From Holosporaceae bacterium 'Namur' (GTDB lineage Bacteria; Pseudomonadota; Alphaproteobacteria; Rickettsiales; Midichloriaceae), in contig JACGYV010000023.1 in assembly GCA_014116815.1 (NCBI GenBank), positions 1 to 21,529 of the forward strand: 21,529 nucleotides of DNA, given 5' to 3'. Positions 7,701-15,708 of the stretch are shown piece after piece (the stretch's first letter is position 1; each line of letters opens with the position of its first letter). Made by a program: the position numbers and the translations under genes. The notes under the pieces were generated by a model. It had not been told where the DNA came from, did not search any database, and worked only from the letters and a program-made list of their open reading frames with translations.

Positions 7701-9813
7701 AATCATAAATTATTTTCTTCAAATGCTCAGGCATATGCTCTATCATTCTATCTATTGGTCGTATGTCATATGGGTATCTACCTTGTACTTCCTTACCCAT
7801 AGTTAAAAACTTCAGTATATAGTCAGCAAGCAGAGCAGTGCTCAAAAATTGGGTTTGATATAAAGATTCAGGCTCAAAAAACACCTTATTAAATGGGTGG
7901 TAGTGCATGTCAAGATCAACGGGATCCAAGCTAAACGATATACAGCTTGTTTTTCTCTCAAGCATTTCATTAAGGTCGTTGATTGTAAATAACTTACTAT
8001 ACTCCGGATCATTTGCATTCCATTCTTTGAGCTGAAAGCTAATTTCACCGGTTTCATTGTTTACTTCAAATCCATTCAAACTGCCATATATTTTGATTTC
8101 AGGATCTTCAGTAAGCGGCAAGGAATTAGAGGGATTCATCCATCCCTCGGCATCGCGATCAACCATAACCCATGGCGTGTCTATATTTTTATCCAGATCC
8201 TCAAATGTCCAATTATCTTTTGCAAGTAGCTCCCCCATTAACTCCAGCCGGAACTGACGCTCCTGTTCTTTATTATGCTCCTCCTCATACCAGCCTTTGA
8301 GTGATGCTTCGTATGCTTGATAAAGGATATTGATTCTAGTATGGCCATAAGATTCATTATCTTCAAATTGCCTTTCCTCACTATTTTTTACCAATGCGTG
8401 CAGGAATCGCCGCATTAAGATGATCGACTCGTTACCTTTTTTAAAGAACGCTATATTTGATTTAGGTGGTTCAAAAATAGGGTAAATATCTGCGATCTTT
8501 AAGCATTTAATTTGTAAAGCCTCTATTATTGCAGCTAGATCATCATCACCAAACCTAAATGATCCGATTCCTTTTAGAGATTGTGTAATAGCGTAAAGCT
8601 TGACATCAGGTGTAGCATGACTGCTTATCTGTATTGCAGCCAAATACATATTAAGCGCCAGTTGCTCATCAGCCATCCGTTCAATATCGATTGCCGACTC
8701 ACAATTTGCTGCTCTTTGAAAGTATGCCCCTGCTTGAATTAGCGTATTAATCGTGATCTGTCTACTCGACCTGTCTATTAAGGCCATAGTGAGATCAGCA
8801 AGGTAGTAGGCAATACCCCGATAGTTATTAGCAAGGTTTCGGCTATTTTCTTCTTTCTCATTCAGGTTGCGCTCTGCTCTATACAATACATTTAGATAAT
8901 GGATTAAACTTAGCATTTCTTTTGGGCTATCTTTTGATATCCTGGCTTTAAGGTTTTTTAGTTCTTGCCCGGTGTCTTCCTGACCATCAAATATTTCTCT
9001 ATTGTTTAAACCAACACTATCTTCTCGCCAGTAAGAACGCATTACCCGAGCAAAAAGATCTCGGAAATACTTATTTTCGATCAGCGGAGCCATAATGGAT
9101 ATAGTCTCATCTGAAGTCTTTGCATAGTCAGTGATTCTTTTGATTGAAGAAAGAAGATCAGTTGTGTTCGCATGATCTGTCTCTACCATTCTGATGATAG
9201 ATAGCATCGAATCATATAACTCGATCTCAGGGTGATACAATTTAGTATTCTTGAGCTCCCTGATTGCTTTTTCAAAGCATTGTTTGACTGCTGATAAATT
9301 ACTATCACGATATTCCCCTTTTAGGAAACCGGTAAAAACTCCTACCGCTAGATTAGGGGTCATCTTGGGATATTCAAGTTGGGTAGGACTCTCCCCGGAA
9401 CTGAACTGATTTGCTGCAAAAGCAAAAATATTGAATTTTTCTTTATATAAATCTGCTTCAAATTTTTTGAATAGTTCATGTATATCCGTTTCAGGTAATT
9501 TTTCTTGCCGGTATTTTTCAATCAGCTTTTTATGCTTAGCCTTCAATTGTTCTGAATAAGGAGCTCGAGATGACTCAATATATTCTGCATTAATAGGTTT
9601 TTCCGGTAAGTCAGGATCTTCTTCGTCATCAAGTTGGGCAAGTTCAGGAAAATTCATCCATGCGCTATAGGCGTTTTGCAGTTCTCGAAACTTTTCTATA
9701 TCGCCGCCTTTATCCGGATGATCAACTAGTGCTTGCTTTCTGTATTTCTTATGAATTTCACCGGCAGAAACGTCTTTATTTAAACCAAGAATTTTAAATA
9801 TATTATTTTTCAT
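4732..9813 (-). CDS. Giant J-domain protein with C-terminal polymorphic-toxin-like domain
   Basis: This 1693-aa protein has three parts. Residues 1-55 form a DnaJ-type J domain: HPD at 32-34 after the helix KKYRKQALVD, then a helix like FRELQNAYSAW. J domains stimulate the ATPase of Hsp70/DnaK. Residues about 60-1350 are mostly helical and not recognised; charged, coiled-coil-like stretches lie near 1150-1300. Residues about 1390-1505 are a linker of Ser, Thr, Pro and Gln with repeated PSSS and QKP/PKPS units. The last 122 residues (from about 1572) resemble small toxin domains: YTRHAIENMYP with H1601, GLSPKFVEHII at 1631-1641, then H-x-E-G-T-F-KVVTE and DLVITIV at about 1660-1678. This pattern recalls BECR-fold RNase-like toxin tips. 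There is no signal peptide, Rhs core or haemagglutinin module, so the export route is unknown. The start has AAGGAG 9 nt upstream. By eye the gene is richer in G and C than its neighbours, suggesting transfer. Confidence 0.7.
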   Translation of the reverse strand: MKNNIFKILGLNKDVSAGEIHKKYRKQALVDHPDKGGDIEKFRELQNAYSAWMNFPELAQLDDEEDPDLPEKPINAEYIESSRAPYSEQLKAKHKKLIEKYRQEKLPETDIHELFKKFEADLYKEKFNIFAFAANQFSSGESPTQLEYPKMTPNLAVGVFTGFLKGEYRDSNLSAVKQCFEKAIRELKNTKLYHPEIELYDSMLSIIRMVETDHANTTDLLSSIKRITDYAKTSDETISIMAPLIENKYFRDLFARVMRSYWREDSVGLNNREIFDGQEDTGQELKNLKARISKDSPKEMLSLIHYLNVLYRAERNLNEKEENSRNLANNYRGIAYYLADLTMALIDRSSRQITINTLIQAGAYFQRAANCESAIDIERMADEQLALNMYLAAIQISSHATPDVKLYAITQSLKGIGSFRFGDDDLAAIIEALQIKCLKIADIYPIFEPPKSNIAFFKKGNESIILMRRFLHALVKNSEERQFEDNESYGHTRINILYQAYEASLKGWYEEEHNKEQERQFRLELMGELLAKDNWTFEDLDKNIDTPWVMVDRDAEGWMNPSNSLPLTEDPEIKIYGSLNGFEVNNETGEISFQLKEWNANDPEYSKLFTINDLNEMLERKTSCISFSLDPVDLDMHYHPFNKVFFEPESLYQTQFLSTALLADYILKFLTMGKEVQGRYPYDIRPIDRMIEHMPEHLKKIIYDFHKAKQSNSIHRFWIEAEGIDIAEEAKKEVNVQRVALDHLKMVVKKHKMAFDKDGNLVDLDEKDEGWQFYIISDQMKIEQEIEELQLKSPSIIFKENKKKIYFYEDGKISPAYPYTDSGLIGSVLREPRTEVKSISTKPIFYAKNTFNKVESIRINSSNAHIFYHITKHITGQVKREHHFSPEYIFAREFTANYDEFAQYLPIFGQLRELSKVCTSIHLLGNLRKENKKSAAYIREFFGLKDSVRRKLSQNLEEEQIPWDDLLICSYHSGAIGWCDVIEEIAGEGDRICKMHSNGKNAEEIIYALIELKSKVIGLDTVYNFAPHSVYKEALHKGKHTDEQIQKKYDKWYSKTRTDYINSHGRIAWFRLDNEAWIKMQEEALQVIKLEVNEDTRRWLLNLIEGAIEKIASMIDVRNDKIKLKEEQELLATKFSNFEQGLSKEKILEGIRKNFKSIREQIGNLHISSKSQEVEEHYKGWYNKRKEEAGWFGWWTISSDEWKKEVYMVRKGIARQLSQNKRRGFHEELSKRFAPALGDRTDSLIKDFLNGYENVMIRMLVDHEHDKVIQQLQEKLSEHDRLEDEYKKIGFGREKGYKPDLSQACLRVPASINSEEGRLAYGGVLIIPRIRTIERNNQRSQQLINNAFASNNSRVNSANIAATRAANASRGSVSGANNPSYTARREAAASNVTRPQPSSSSSTQRPSSSSTATPKPSTTVPTSQRPGSSSSTSRGPSVPSSNTQKPSNPTSVPRPSSSNTTTPKPSGYSTTTQKPGSSSTSRGASSDSAGQRSSSSSSSGSSYSSEKTNFKFTGKFEKTSEKSSWTNKVGSKASGGGGGGKNSSPENSDDESTGKTSPRNKRKEPEANKEKLFWGLWSQYEKEMRNGTEYARIGSYLYTRHAIENMYPVHIVGGVKGRVAGHTSENHPPTGLSPKFVEHIINSRNTKVPHVKNGVSRIAHIEGTFKVVTEGDLVITIVRSSEGFKEDKGKGRG
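4736..4744 (-). promoter_or_regulatory. Ribosome binding site of the candidate immunity gene inside the toxin's last codons
   Basis: AGGAAGAGG on the minus strand overlaps the codons for the toxin's final Gly-Arg-Gly and lies 5 nt before the ATG at 4730. It decides the 104-aa start and suggests coupled synthesis of toxin and immunity protein. Confidence 0.6.
5300..5650. repeat. Low-complexity Ser/Pro/Thr-coding repeat region
   Basis: Degenerate units of roughly 36-60 nt encode PSSSST-type and TQKPS/TPKPS-type peptides within the toxin linker. The wording recurs (for example variants of ctagaactacttggcct), as expected for a stretch that grows and shrinks by slippage or recombination. Such linkers are typical places for exchange of toxin tips. 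Confidence 0.6.
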
Positions 9814-9822
9814 GGTAACCGG

Positions 9823-9828
9823 CTCCTT
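9823..9828 (-). promoter_or_regulatory. Strong ribosome binding site of the J-domain toxin gene
   Basis: AAGGAG on the minus strand, 9 nt before the ATG at 9813. It stands out because several neighbouring genes have no visible Shine-Dalgarno sequence. Confidence 0.6.
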
Positions 9829-10059
9829 ATCTTATCATGACCATATAAATTTTTTAGTTTCATTTCACTTTATGAAAAGCAATTCAGACATATTTTTTTT
9901 TTCTTACGGTATTTGCTTTTCAACGGCTATTATTAGTTGCAGCCATAATACTTATAAACAAATCAAACTCTTCAAACATTTTATTAAGGGATATGGTTTG
10001 ATTACTAATTTATTAGAAATAAATTCTATAGAAATATTGTATAATATATCAAAATTAAG

Positions 10060-10082
10060 CTTACTCTTACATTAAGAGTAAG
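10060..10082 (-). terminator. Possible terminator after the 741-aa membrane gene
   Basis: A perfect 9-bp stem (CTTACTCTT/AAGAGTAAG) with a 5-nt loop is followed on the minus strand by CTTAATTTTG. It lies about 110 nt after the stop at 10195. The T tract is poor, so it may instead be a protein-binding site for the toxin gene downstream. Confidence 0.35.
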
Positions 10083-10161
10083 GTAAGTTACCGTATACCC
10101 ATTTAAATCCATATTGAAGTAAGGCAGAACAATTAACTATGAAAACCATAATTAGTATCAT
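10072..10161 (-). CDS. Doubtful 29-aa hydrophobic small ORF
   Basis: This small frame starts MILIMVFIVN and continues with QYGFKWVYGN. One hydrophobic N-terminal helix is followed by an aromatic tail. CAGGAT lies upstream but too far from the ATG (10 or more nt), and the stop codon falls inside the 10060-10082 hairpin. A short hydrophobic peptide followed by a stem-loop recalls type I toxin peptides, but chance is at least as likely. Confidence 0.2.
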   Translation of the reverse strand: MILIMVFIVNCSALLQYGFKWVYGNLPYS

Positions 10162-10194
10162 GCCTATTATCCTGCTATAAAAAATTACTCTTTT

Positions 10195-12420
10195 TTACCT
10201 GTAATTTTCACATCTATAATTAACTGATTCCTTCAATTCATTCATGTTCGTACTGCATTTCTCTAGCAATTTTAAAATATTATTAAGCATATCTTTATAA
10301 TGATCATCTACGGTTTCTAATTTTTCTTTAACGTTTGATTTTAATTCTTCTATATCATCTTTAAATCTTGAATTAGCATTGATAAGCTTTTCTCTTCGAG
10401 GCTCGGTAAATTTATATGATTGAAAAATTTCTTCTGCTAAATTTCTGAAGCTGTTGATAAACCTATTTATTTTTTCTTCAGAATCATTTGTCCTAGCTGA
10501 AAAATTTTGCTGACCAGCATGGTTAAATTTTCTTTTTAATTGCTCAGCATATTCTACCCCTTTATTTAGTGAGCCAATAGGAAAATCGGGAAGTTGATGG
10601 AGAAGGTTCAGTAACTTTTCTTTAATATGATCAATATCCGAAAGCAGCTTTTCAGCCACTAAGCTATATTCGGGTTGCTTCTGCTGATATGCATAATTCC
10701 ATGCATTGCTTAAAATTATAAGCGCCGGAAGTGCACCGACTGAAAAACCTAATAGATATGGAGCTGCTGAGGCAAGTACACCAATAGCCATTCGTCCAGC
10801 AGAACCTCCTATACCAAAGTATGAAGAGAGTAATACGACTCCTCCACCAAGGGAACCAAATTTTATACTACTTTGAATTATATTTCCTTCAAACATCCCC
10901 TTCATTCCACCAAGCACTACCCCTGCCCCTCCAACAGTTAATATACTAGGTAAATATGTACTTTTTGAGGACAATAATAAAGAAGCTGTAAAAACTGCGA
11001 CATGTGTAGATAAAGGTGCAAGGTATGGATAGAGAATTACTAGGCTTGAATAGCATAATACTACCCCTGCCCCATAGCTCAACGCAATGGCAGCAGTCCC
11101 AGTAATCAAGTACAGCCCTCCTTTCCTTTCCATTTTATCAAAATTTCTATTTATGCTTAATGCGTTCATTAAAAGATCTGTTAACTTGAATTTCCTCGTT
11201 CCCGTTGGATCGTATAAAATATGCTTTGGATCTGCATAGTTTGAACTCATCCAATCTCTATAGCTTGTGTATCCTTTATATAGTATATAACTGCCCATAA
11301 CCGAACCAAGAGTAGGCATAATTAATGGAGAAAATTGGTCGACAGTATCAAACATAGAAGAAAATGCGTTACTCAAACTTACACCATTAGCAAAGCCCTG
11401 GATCCCAATTGTAGGTAAGAGCTCAATGTTTAAGCTTAAAGTAGGAATTGCAATATAGTCGTAAATTGATTCCAATACTTGAGGTGTAAATCTAATTAAA
11501 GAAAAGATAATAGTCCCTTTTTCTACATAGTTTAGTGTTTTCTGGTAAAAATTACTTAATTCCAAGAATGAGAAAACTTTGGCTGCGACTACTAGAGCGA
11601 TAGCTATTTCTATAGCCGCACTCATAGACACAAAACCTCCAATAGTACCTACTATACCTAAAGAAGATTGAAGAATTGAGCTACTGCGCTCTCTGCCTGA
11701 CAAAGCGTCAAAGGACCTAAACATTAGCATAGCAGCAGTATTTGAGAAATTAATAGCTTGAACCCAGGGACTGATCGAATTTAAAATCCATTTATGATTA
11801 TATATAAATCCTGCAGCAATTGCACTCAGTGCGCTTTTTTTAGTCAGTCTCAACCAATCATCAATACTACCCCCGTTTTTTATTAGATTATGGGCAGATT
11901 CCAAGATCTCAGAACTATAAGTCATAGCGATGGCGCCAGTCAAAGGTATAGCACTACCTGTAACCATTGAACCTAATGTTGCTAACCCTGTGGCTACACC
12001 TATCCCAATTCTTTTAGTGGTATTTAAATTAGATGGTTTCTTAACACCATACATTATTGCTGCACCTCCTAATAGAGTATACAAAGTATTACCTCTTAGC
12101 GAACTATGTAATGTACTTGAATAATCTGTGTAAAATTTTATAGAACTTTGCGTTATAATGGCAAGCGGTGCAATGAGTGTTGATAGGCTGAGTATATGAT
12201 ATACATCTCTAATATTTAATTTCTTCAACTTTGCCACTTTTGAAAACTTTTCATTCCAAGTATCAAGGAAGTTGCTGAGCGCATAAATTGATAAAACTCC
12301 ACCCACAATTATGTTAAAGTTGCTAAGCTCATTAGTAGGCTTTATAAAACTTCCGAATTGAAAATTGTATTGAGAAAAAAGTGAGGAATTCCAGTCTCTT
12401 GTTTGATTTACATTTAACAT
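10195..12420 (-). CDS. 741-aa multi-pass membrane protein with helical C-terminal tail
   Basis: No family is recognised. Hydrophobic segments lie at about 35-52, 75-92, 113-125, 138-168, 196-208, 252-287, 365-382, 435-465, 470-485, 490-506, 522-536 and 543-570, so roughly 10-12 membrane helices are likely. Many are rich in Gly, Ala and Ser (for example VGGAGVVLGG and SLGGGVVLLSS). From about 585 to 741 the protein is soluble, charged and helical, with coiled-coil-like stretches at 645-735. There is no cleavable signal peptide; the first 30 residues are polar. The ATG lacks a Shine-Dalgarno sequence. It is read in the same direction as the toxin gene but 381 nt apart, so a shared operon is uncertain. 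The Gly/Ala-rich helices plus a cytosolic tail would suit a secreted membrane-inserting effector or a structural membrane protein. This is speculation. Confidence 0.55.
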   Translation of the reverse strand: MLNVNQTRDWNSSLFSQYNFQFGSFIKPTNELSNFNIIVGGVLSIYALSNFLDTWNEKFSKVAKLKKLNIRDVYHILSLSTLIAPLAIITQSSIKFYTDYSSTLHSSLRGNTLYTLLGGAAIMYGVKKPSNLNTTKRIGIGVATGLATLGSMVTGSAIPLTGAIAMTYSSEILESAHNLIKNGGSIDDWLRLTKKSALSAIAAGFIYNHKWILNSISPWVQAINFSNTAAMLMFRSFDALSGRERSSSILQSSLGIVGTIGGFVSMSAAIEIAIALVVAAKVFSFLELSNFYQKTLNYVEKGTIIFSLIRFTPQVLESIYDYIAIPTLSLNIELLPTIGIQGFANGVSLSNAFSSMFDTVDQFSPLIMPTLGSVMGSYILYKGYTSYRDWMSSNYADPKHILYDPTGTRKFKLTDLLMNALSINRNFDKMERKGGLYLITGTAAIALSYGAGVVLCYSSLVILYPYLAPLSTHVAVFTASLLLSSKSTYLPSILTVGGAGVVLGGMKGMFEGNIIQSSIKFGSLGGGVVLLSSYFGIGGSAGRMAIGVLASAAPYLLGFSVGALPALIILSNAWNYAYQQKQPEYSLVAEKLLSDIDHIKEKLLNLLHQLPDFPIGSLNKGVEYAEQLKRKFNHAGQQNFSARTNDSEEKINRFINSFRNLAEEIFQSYKFTEPRREKLINANSRFKDDIEELKSNVKEKLETVDDHYKDMLNNILKLLEKCSTNMNELKESVNYRCENYR

Positions 12421-12583
12421 TATATTTATATTTTAATATTATAATCTAACGCACGCTAACATATCAATATTATGAAAAAAAGTACTTATAAGTTAAATTT
12501 CGTATATGGATTTAAATATTCTGGTTATATTACATCAGTAATAAGGTAAATAAGGATAAATATTTTTGAATTATGTACATTAA

Positions 12584-12616
12584 GCTATTAGGGATATGAT
12601 TCATACACCTAATAGC
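12584..12616. promoter_or_regulatory. 33-bp near-perfect palindrome in a divergent promoter region
   Basis: Outer arms GCTATTAGG/CCTAATAGC (9 bp) and inner arms TATGA/TCATA (5 bp) share one centre at position 12600, with only two mismatched pairs between them. The single-base centre makes this a poor RNA hairpin and a good dimeric protein-binding site. Its place between divergent genes supports an operator. The binding protein is unknown. Confidence 0.5.
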
Positions 12617-12814
12617 CCTTGGAATGTAAAATTAACTCCTTACTTTTACAGCTGGTTTTATTATAGAGGATGCTAACAACAAATTACTTAAAGGACATTT
12701 ACCATATTAGAAACCTAGATGATAAAGATAAGAAAACTAAATTGTATCAATTATATCTATTTATTAACTAAACGTTAACCTTTTTTCAATAAAATAATAT
12801 TATGACCTAAGACT

Positions 12815-12818
12815 AAGG
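12815..12818 (+). promoter_or_regulatory. Ribosome binding site of the giant ankyrin gene
   Basis: AAGG lies 8 nt before the ATG at 12827 and supports that start. Confidence 0.4.
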
Positions 12819-12826
12819 TTTAAATT

Positions 12827-15412
12827 ATGGGATTTAATCATAATGATAATTTATATAAAGCAGTATCAATCGGAAATGGAAGAGAAGTATTTAAATCCTT
12901 ATTAAAAGGAGCTAATCTAAATTACGAGACAGACGAAGGATTAACTCCACTTACAAGGGCTATACTTAATGGCCATGATAATATAGTTGAAATTTTGCTT
13001 GAAGCCGGAGCTGATCCGAATTGGGAAGTACTTTCCAGAGGATTACCTTTCGATATTATTATAAATCAAAGTGGTTTAAAGTACTTCAATATCTATTTAG
13101 AGCTTAATTCAACTGCGTTTAGTTATTCATTGGATTGTCCAAATTCTCCGTTATATCTTGCTATAGCTGTGCGTAACCTTAAAAGTATAGAGTTGCTTTT
13201 AAAGTACGGAGCAAGAGCAAATTACCCGGGAATAGAGACAAGCGAAAATACAAATAATATTCCCCCGATTATATTTGCCATTTTAACAGCATATTATCAG
13301 GTAGTAGAAGCTTTATTGCCTGCAATAAAGCATATTGATGAGAAATGGGGAAAGAATTACGAGACACCTCTGATGGTTGCATTAAATATAAATGATATAA
13401 AGATAGCACGATTACTAATAGAGAAAGGAGCTGATGTTAATACAAAAGCCCGAAACGGTTGTACACCTTTATTAAGAGCTGTAGAGTGCTGTAAGCATAA
13501 TTTTGTAGAGGAATTAATATTAAAGTATGGAGCCGAAGTTAATAACAACGATGAAAATGTATATTCTCCTTTAATGCGAGCAGCATATCTAGGTTTTGAT
13601 GATACTGTGGAAGTATTATTAAAAAATAATGCTGATGTTAACCAAGAGAGTAAGTATTTCAAATCTGCATTAATGCAAGCATTAATAGGATACGGTAAAA
13701 CCAAGACAATTGAGTTATTATTTAAAAGTGGAGCTAATGTTAACGCAAGTTTCCCTGATGGTGATACTCCATTAATAGCTGCTATTAAAGGAGCCAATAT
13801 TGAAATAGTGGAAAAACTATTAAAGTATGGTGCTGATCCTAATCTACTAAATAATTTTGGAGAAACTCCGCTTATTGTATTAGCTAAGTTGATAAATTAT
13901 TATGATGAGATTGCAAAGCTACTTGTTAAGTATGGTGCTAGATTTGATATAGGGAATACGGAAGGTACACCTGTAATGAAAGCTGCTAGATATGGAAATA
14001 TAGAGAAAATAAAAAGTTTTATAAAATTAGGGGCTGATATAAATTATCAACATAATAAAAGAACTGTATTGCTAACAGCTATTTCTTGGCGGCAAATTGA
14101 AACTGTTAAATTTTTATTATCGTTAGGGGCTATTATACCGGAAGGAATGGCACTATATGAAGCTGTATCGAGTAATTCCATTGAAATAATAAACTTATTG
14201 CTTGAGCGAGGAGCTGATCCTATGCTTATCGATGAAATTCATTTTAAACGTCTTAAACATTCCATTAAAAAGTATCCGACATCTTATACAAAGGTTGTAG
14301 GTATAGTTAATAAATGGAGCGAGCAAAGAAAATTTAAAAATATAGACAAACTAAACGTTACTTCAAGTGATAATACAATCACCGGTAAAGCATTTAAAGC
14401 TATTGAAGATAATGATATCAGCATAATAAAGCATATCCTACAAACAGGAGTTGATCCAAATAGTTTAATTAATGAGCAAGGATTAACATTGCTAGGAGAA
14501 GCTTGTCAAAGCGGACGTTATAAAATTACAGAGATACTATTAAAAAACAAAGCAGATCCTAATAAATATAAAGGGTTTTATTATGCACCTATAACAAAAG
14601 CTTTAACATTTGGACACTTTAATATAGCTAAACTTCTTCTAAGGTATGGTGCCGATCCTACTATAGAAGATTGTTCAGGAGGGAATTTGTTACATATAGA
14701 TAAGGTGTTTCATAATCATGAAATGCTAAAATTAATATTGTCGGCAGGAGCAAATCCTAATTTAGAAGATCAAGTTTTTGGTACAGCTTTTAGTATGGTA
14801 GTTAATTACCATAGCTTTAGTAGTTTGGAGATGGTAAAATTTTTTCTAGCGCATGGAGCGGATCCTAACCTTGGTAGTATTAAAGGAGATACATTATTAT
14901 TATCTGCAATAAAAGATAATAAAGAACAACTTGCTATATTGTTGTTAGAGTATGGGGCTAGTCCTCTTTTAACATGCTTTAATACTTGCTTGGATGAAGC
15001 AATAAAACGCAGAAAGATAAAACTTGGTCAGAAGTTAATTGACACAGGGGCTATAAACCTTCCTCCTAAGGATACTATTACTAGAATTTTAGATAGCTCT
15101 ATTGAATACAAAGACTGCGATATGGTAAAATTTATACTTTCAAATTTCAAAGAATTAAAATTAACAGCTAAAAATATCGAGAAAGGTTTTACTTGGGCAG
15201 CAGCAAATGGAAAGTTAAAGATATTAAAGCAATTAATGAAGCATATAATATATTTAAATTCATATGATAGAAGTATAAATATAAGTTCTGCTTTAATTTC
15301 ATTAGTAAAAGGTAAGGAACCCGAATTAGAACAATATTTATATATAGAGCAAAATACCGCCACTACAATTAATACTATTGAAGATAATAACCCACATCAA
15401 AATTTTCATTAA
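12827..15412 (+). CDS. Giant ankyrin-repeat protein, putative host-directed effector
   Basis: The 861-aa protein is built almost wholly of about 20-23 ankyrin repeats. Good examples are TPLTRAILNGHDNIVEILL with GADPN, TPLMVALNINDIKIARLL with GADVN, and TPLIAAIKGANIEIVEKLL with GADPN. Ankyrin repeats are 33-residue helix pairs that bind other proteins. The repeats form two blocks, about 5-468 and 520-850, split by a basic non-repeat spacer (469-519, FKRLKHSIKKY and WSEQRKFKNIDK). There is no catalytic domain, signal peptide or membrane helix. The C-terminal 20 residues are polar with no CaaX box. Ankyrin proteins of this kind in intracellular bacteria are often sent into the host by type IV or type I secretion. 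That is inference here, since no secretion gene lies in the window. Confidence 0.85.
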   Translation: MGFNHNDNLYKAVSIGNGREVFKSLLKGANLNYETDEGLTPLTRAILNGHDNIVEILLEAGADPNWEVLSRGLPFDIIINQSGLKYFNIYLELNSTAFSYSLDCPNSPLYLAIAVRNLKSIELLLKYGARANYPGIETSENTNNIPPIIFAILTAYYQVVEALLPAIKHIDEKWGKNYETPLMVALNINDIKIARLLIEKGADVNTKARNGCTPLLRAVECCKHNFVEELILKYGAEVNNNDENVYSPLMRAAYLGFDDTVEVLLKNNADVNQESKYFKSALMQALIGYGKTKTIELLFKSGANVNASFPDGDTPLIAAIKGANIEIVEKLLKYGADPNLLNNFGETPLIVLAKLINYYDEIAKLLVKYGARFDIGNTEGTPVMKAARYGNIEKIKSFIKLGADINYQHNKRTVLLTAISWRQIETVKFLLSLGAIIPEGMALYEAVSSNSIEIINLLLERGADPMLIDEIHFKRLKHSIKKYPTSYTKVVGIVNKWSEQRKFKNIDKLNVTSSDNTITGKAFKAIEDNDISIIKHILQTGVDPNSLINEQGLTLLGEACQSGRYKITEILLKNKADPNKYKGFYYAPITKALTFGHFNIAKLLLRYGADPTIEDCSGGNLLHIDKVFHNHEMLKLILSAGANPNLEDQVFGTAFSMVVNYHSFSSLEMVKFFLAHGADPNLGSIKGDTLLLSAIKDNKEQLAILLLEYGASPLLTCFNTCLDEAIKRRKIKLGQKLIDTGAINLPPKDTITRILDSSIEYKDCDMVKFILSNFKELKLTAKNIEKGFTWAAANGKLKILKQLMKHIIYLNSYDRSINISSALISLVKGKEPELEQYLYIEQNTATTINTIEDNNPHQNFH

Positions 15413-15443
15413 GTATGTGATCTAATATAGAAGGTTATAAGTA

Positions 15444-15596
15444 TCAGAAGAAATTATGACTGTTTAATAAATAGATGAATATATAAAGAGAGGTAATAAT
15501 ACCTATTACAGTATTACTCAATGTTGCTAGGATAGCTGCCTAAGAGCCATAAGTTTGATTTGCAGGTAAAATATAGGATACAATTTCAGCAGAATT
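15444..15596 (-). pseudogene. Remnant of the C-terminus of a membrane transporter, possibly MFS
   Basis: Translated on the minus strand between stops, the frame reads NSAEIVSYILPANQTYGS, a TAG at 15540-15542, AAILATLSNTVIGIITSLYI, then FIYLLNSHNFF and TGA at 15444. The AEI-x4-LPAN start followed by a hydrophobic Gly/Thr/Ile helix resembles the A-E-x-x-P-x-x-x-R-x-x-G step and last helices of MFS transporters. The internal stop, short length and lack of a start mark it as decayed. Family assignment is tentative. Confidence 0.4.
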
Positions 15597-15613
15597 TTAA
15601 TTTTTCTGTTATA

Positions 15614-15641
15614 ACGTAATTACATAATACTGTAATTACGT
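15614..15641. repeat. Perfect 11-bp inverted repeat, 6-nt spacer
   Basis: ACGTAATTACA and TGTAATTACGT flank TAATAC. No T tract follows on either strand, so a terminator is unlikely. It may be an operator or a structured RNA upstream of the ProQ-type gene. Confidence 0.4.
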
Positions 15642-15677
15642 ATGTTAGTTGAAAGTAAAATATACTATCATAAAAGA

Positions 15678-15708
15678 AAGCTATGGCCTTTTGTTATAAC
15701 CATAGCTT
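15678..15708 (-). terminator. Perfect 9-bp hairpin, possible minus-strand terminator
   Basis: AAGCTATGG and CCATAGCTT flank a 13-nt loop. On the minus strand the stem is followed by TCTTTTATG, a weak T tract; on the plus strand by AAAAAAG. It could block antisense transcripts or be part of a structured RNA. Confidence 0.35.

Larger units (their letters stand above)
9814..10194. other. Intergenic region between the 741-aa membrane gene and the toxin gene
   Basis: This 381-nt gap holds the toxin ribosome binding site (9823-9828), a hairpin at 10060-10082 and a doubtful 29-aa ORF at 10072-10161 (-). An 87-codon plus-strand frame starting at 9812 is Phe-, Ile- and Ser-rich, has no ribosome binding site and is not supported as a gene. 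The toxin promoter should lie here but is not clear. Confidence 0.4.
12421..12826. other. Intergenic region between divergent genes (741-aa membrane protein and giant ankyrin protein)
   Basis: This 406-nt AT-rich divergent region should hold both promoters. Its only clear structure is the 33-bp near-palindrome at 12584-12616. A 25-codon ORF at 12472-12549 has no ribosome binding site and is not counted as a gene. Confidence 0.5.

Noticed and set aside
9812..10075. 87-codon plus-strand ORF
   Set aside because: No ribosome binding site, composition like random AT-rich DNA (Phe, Ile, Ser, Tyr), and it overlaps the start region of the strongly supported minus-strand toxin gene.
12472..12549. 25-codon plus-strand ORF starting MKKSTYKLNF
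   Set aside because: No Shine-Dalgarno sequence, very short, and an AT-rich setting where such frames occur by chance.
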